The notes under the pieces: model-generated
Database searches by the model: none
What the model saw: the letters and a program-made list of their open reading frames with translations, nothing else
What the model was told of the DNA's origin: nothing
Assembly (NCBI GenBank): GCA_945861465.1
Contig: CAMAVB010000001.1
Coordinates: 1-64,000, forward strand
Origin: Candidatus Kuenenia stuttgartensis
Lineage (GTDB): Bacteria; Planctomycetota; Planctomycetia; Planctomycetales; Planctomycetaceae
Direction: 5' to 3'
Length of the DNA stretch: 64,000 bases
Position numbers and translations under genes: made by a program
In this document: one piece after another, positions 62,551 to 64,000 of the stretch
How positions within the stretch are numbered: the first letter of the stretch is position 1
How the letters are laid out: each line of letters opens with the position of its first letter

Positions 62551-63081
62551 TCATCCTTTGCTTTGCGGTGAAGTCGAAGTTTCAAACGCCGGAGTCGAAC
62601 TGAGTTCGCCGCTGCGTCCGCCATCCAGCCTCCGGTTCCATTCACGCAACAGACTGCGAATGGAATGGATGGCTGTGATCAGAACAGATTTGGACTGCTC
62701 CACGGTCTCGCAACGGCGGCGGTTCAGATGGGCGGATACGATCCGCATCATGAGTTCGACATCCTGCGATTCGGACTTCTCACACGCGCCATCACATCCG
62801 GCGTTCACGAGCAATTTCAGCGTCTTGTTGTCCAGACGTGCAGAAAACGCGACGATCAACGCCGGGGGATTGATAGCACGAATCGCGGCGGCCAGGTCGG
62901 CGGCCAGACTTTTGCCGTGGAAGTCATTGTCGATGAAATACAGGTCGAACTCCCCGCTCAGATCGGGCGATTCGCGGCACACGATTTCCAATTCGGGGAA
63001 TCGCTCATTCAACCTGTAGGCCAACCACGCCGAGGCATCAGGATCGTCGTCAACAACCAGTGCCCTGAATTTCATTGTCAT
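62551..63081 (-). CDS. Response-regulator receiver-like protein
   Basis: 176 residues. The receiver has ALVVDDDPDASAWL (acidic cluster), the candidate phosphorylation site in LYFIDNDFHG (Asp in strand 3), FSARLD (Ser/Thr site), and CEKSES (Lys). No DNA-binding domain follows; instead a helical end (LITAIHSIRSLLREWNRRLD) and a Ser/Thr-rich tail. As a stand-alone receiver it could take phosphate from the hybrid kinase encoded next. The start was set at MTMKFRAL; the ATG two codons later or a longer reading is possible. In the acceptor site the motif is IDND rather than the usual hydrophobic-Asp-hydrophobic pattern, so phosphorylation is not assured. Upstream on the same strand is the Wzc-like gene. 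Confidence 0.82.
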   Translation of the reverse strand: MTMKFRALVVDDDPDASAWLAYRLNERFPELEIVCRESPDLSGEFDLYFIDNDFHGKSLAADLAAAIRAINPPALIVAFSARLDNKTLKLLVNAGCDGACEKSESQDVELMMRIVSAHLNRRRCETVEQSKSVLITAIHSIRSLLREWNRRLDGGRSGELSSTPAFETSTSPQSKG

Positions 63082-63148
63082 GTAAAAGTTCTCATTCTCT
63101 GGGAAGTTATCGGAAAAACAGTAAGTCGAGTCTGAAATGGACCTGAAG

Positions 63149-64000
63149 TTAGATCGCCTGCAGGAGTGGATCACCAGGCACGGCAAAATTCAGGATCGTC
63201 AGCGCTCGCTGGGGGGCAAGTCGCTCCAGTTCGGAGATTGCCGGATTGACGACCCTCGCTTTGGCCCCCGCCGGAACAACTAACAGAACGCGATCCGCGA
63301 GCGCTGATCCCAATCGGGCCACCAGACGTTCTGTCAGCGGCCCCAGATCAACGATGACCAGATCACACTGTGATCGAAGTTGGTGCAGCAAGTGGGCGAA
63401 CTGTCGGCGGGCAATATGCGAATCGGTCAGCAGTTGGTTGTTGCCCAGTGGCAGTGTTCGCAGCAAACTCAGCTGACTTTCGACCAATTGTTTGCCAAGG
63501 TTCCCCTCCAACAAACATTCGCGCAGCCCCGCCGAACCCTGCAGACCCAGCAGGCTGGTCAGAGAGCCATCTGTAAAATCAGCATCGACGAGGACAGTGT
63601 TCAATCGTGAATACGAGAAGGCCCTAGCCAGATTCAGGGCCACTGTTGAACTGCCCGATCCGCCGCTGGAGCCAGTGACGGCGACGACTTTTCCACCCGG
63701 AGTCGCATCCAGCAGCAACTGCAGGTCAATACTCAGGCGATTAATGGCACGCTGGAATTCCGGGTTGCTTTCAGACTGCGAATCGGCCATCGTCGGCAGG
63801 ACTCCTACCATCGGGATGCCGGGTTGGCCTTCACTCAGATCGTCACTGAAACGATAGCCGCCAAACAACAGGCCAAACGCCAGCGTCAAAGCGATTCCTC
63901 CGACTGCACCGAATCCCCCACCTGCCAGACAGAACATCATGCGTTTGTCTGAAGCTGGACGCGTCGAAACGACTCCGCGAGATTTGATTTCGATAGTTCC
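63149..64000 (-). CDS. Wzc/CpsD-like polysaccharide co-polymerase ATPase, 5' end outside window
   Basis: The frame is open to the window edge (283 residues seen). The visible part begins with a basic stretch (IEIKSRGVVSTRPASDKR), the last membrane helix of a chain-length determinant (GGFGAVGGIALTLAFGLLFG), then a kinase-like domain. VVAVTGSSGGSGSSTVALNL is where the P-loop should be, NTVLVDADFTDGSL is the Walker A' region, and LVIVDLGPL is Walker B. The P-loop lysine of tyrosine autokinases is replaced by Ser, and the signature KGG/GK lysines are absent. A Tyr cluster at the C-terminus is not present either (end VPGDPLLQAI). So a regulatory or scaffold ATPase-like protein is likely rather than an active kinase. 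It belongs to the export locus that follows on this strand. Confidence 0.82.
   Translation of the reverse strand, partial: GTIEIKSRGVVSTRPASDKRMMFCLAGGGFGAVGGIALTLAFGLLFGGYRFSDDLSEGQPGIPMVGVLPTMADSQSESNPEFQRAINRLSIDLQLLLDATPGGKVVAVTGSSGGSGSSTVALNLARAFSYSRLNTVLVDADFTDGSLTSLLGLQGSAGLRECLLEGNLGKQLVESQLSLLRTLPLGNNQLLTDSHIARRQFAHLLHQLRSQCDLVIVDLGPLTERLVARLGSALADRVLLVVPAGAKARVVNPAISELERLAPQRALTILNFAVPGDPLLQAI

Overview
The window looks like a chromosome segment from a planctomycete (Planctomycetota, probably Planctomycetales). The evidence is lineage-typical gene families: a PSCyt1/DUF1549/DUF1553 protein next to a DUF1501 protein, a giant secreted TPR protein with DUF1583-like C-terminal units, a MoxR/DUF58/double von Willebrand factor A (vWA) cluster, a PEP-CTERM protein, a secreted PQQ-type propeller, and a very small secreted protein with an ERRKNAWL tail. 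The species cannot be named from sequence alone. No rRNA, tRNA or CRISPR array was recognised.

Layout. 1-253: 3' end of prfB. 815-9917 (minus): MoxR ATPase, DUF58, two vWA membrane proteins and a coiled-coil membrane protein, a Bat-like module. 10240-22449 (plus): a 12.2-kb gene for a secreted TPR protein that carries about 600 bp of dispersed palindromic repeats in frame. 22731-25969 (plus): intradiol dioxygenase-like enzyme, DUF4160/DUF2442 pair, CsgG-domain secreted protein. 26176-33842 (minus): DUF1501 and cytochrome-type DUF1549/DUF1553 proteins, PEP-CTERM protein, secreted propeller-like protein. 33978-36198: an IS701-like element with a 4-bp target duplication, then a solitary integron-type gene cassette (DUF5071) with a recognisable attC site. 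36196-45464: double-thioredoxin protein, tiny secreted protein, MFS transporter, TilS, NDH-2-like dehydrogenase with a cyclic-nucleotide-binding-like tail, PQQ-type propeller. 45668-50059: ParD-like/unknown gene pair, CocE-like hydrolase, ceramidase-like protein. 50500-56550 (minus): CheX-like protein, YifB/ComM ATPase, unknown acidic-tailed protein, ankyrin protein, small membrane protein. 56810-64000 (minus): a polysaccharide export and signalling locus with a Wzc-like protein lacking its P-loop lysine (cut by the window edge), a receiver protein, a hybrid histidine kinase, a lineage-specific lipoprotein-like protein and an outer-membrane export protein frameshifted at a C10 tract.

The most striking non-coding feature is that nearly every intergenic space holds one or more nested palindromes. 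They belong to a limited number of dispersed families built from interchangeable modules. Several copies differ by paired, compensatory changes in both stem arms, and copies with the same termini can have unrelated interiors. The same modules form the in-frame insertion in the giant TPR gene, and one such palindrome was split by the IS element. Many apparent N-terminal extensions of genes are read-through of these palindromes, so starts were moved downstream of them.

Starts were chosen mainly from Shine-Dalgarno-like sequence, signal peptides and exclusion of repeat-encoded extensions. Family names come from recognising motifs, not from database searches.
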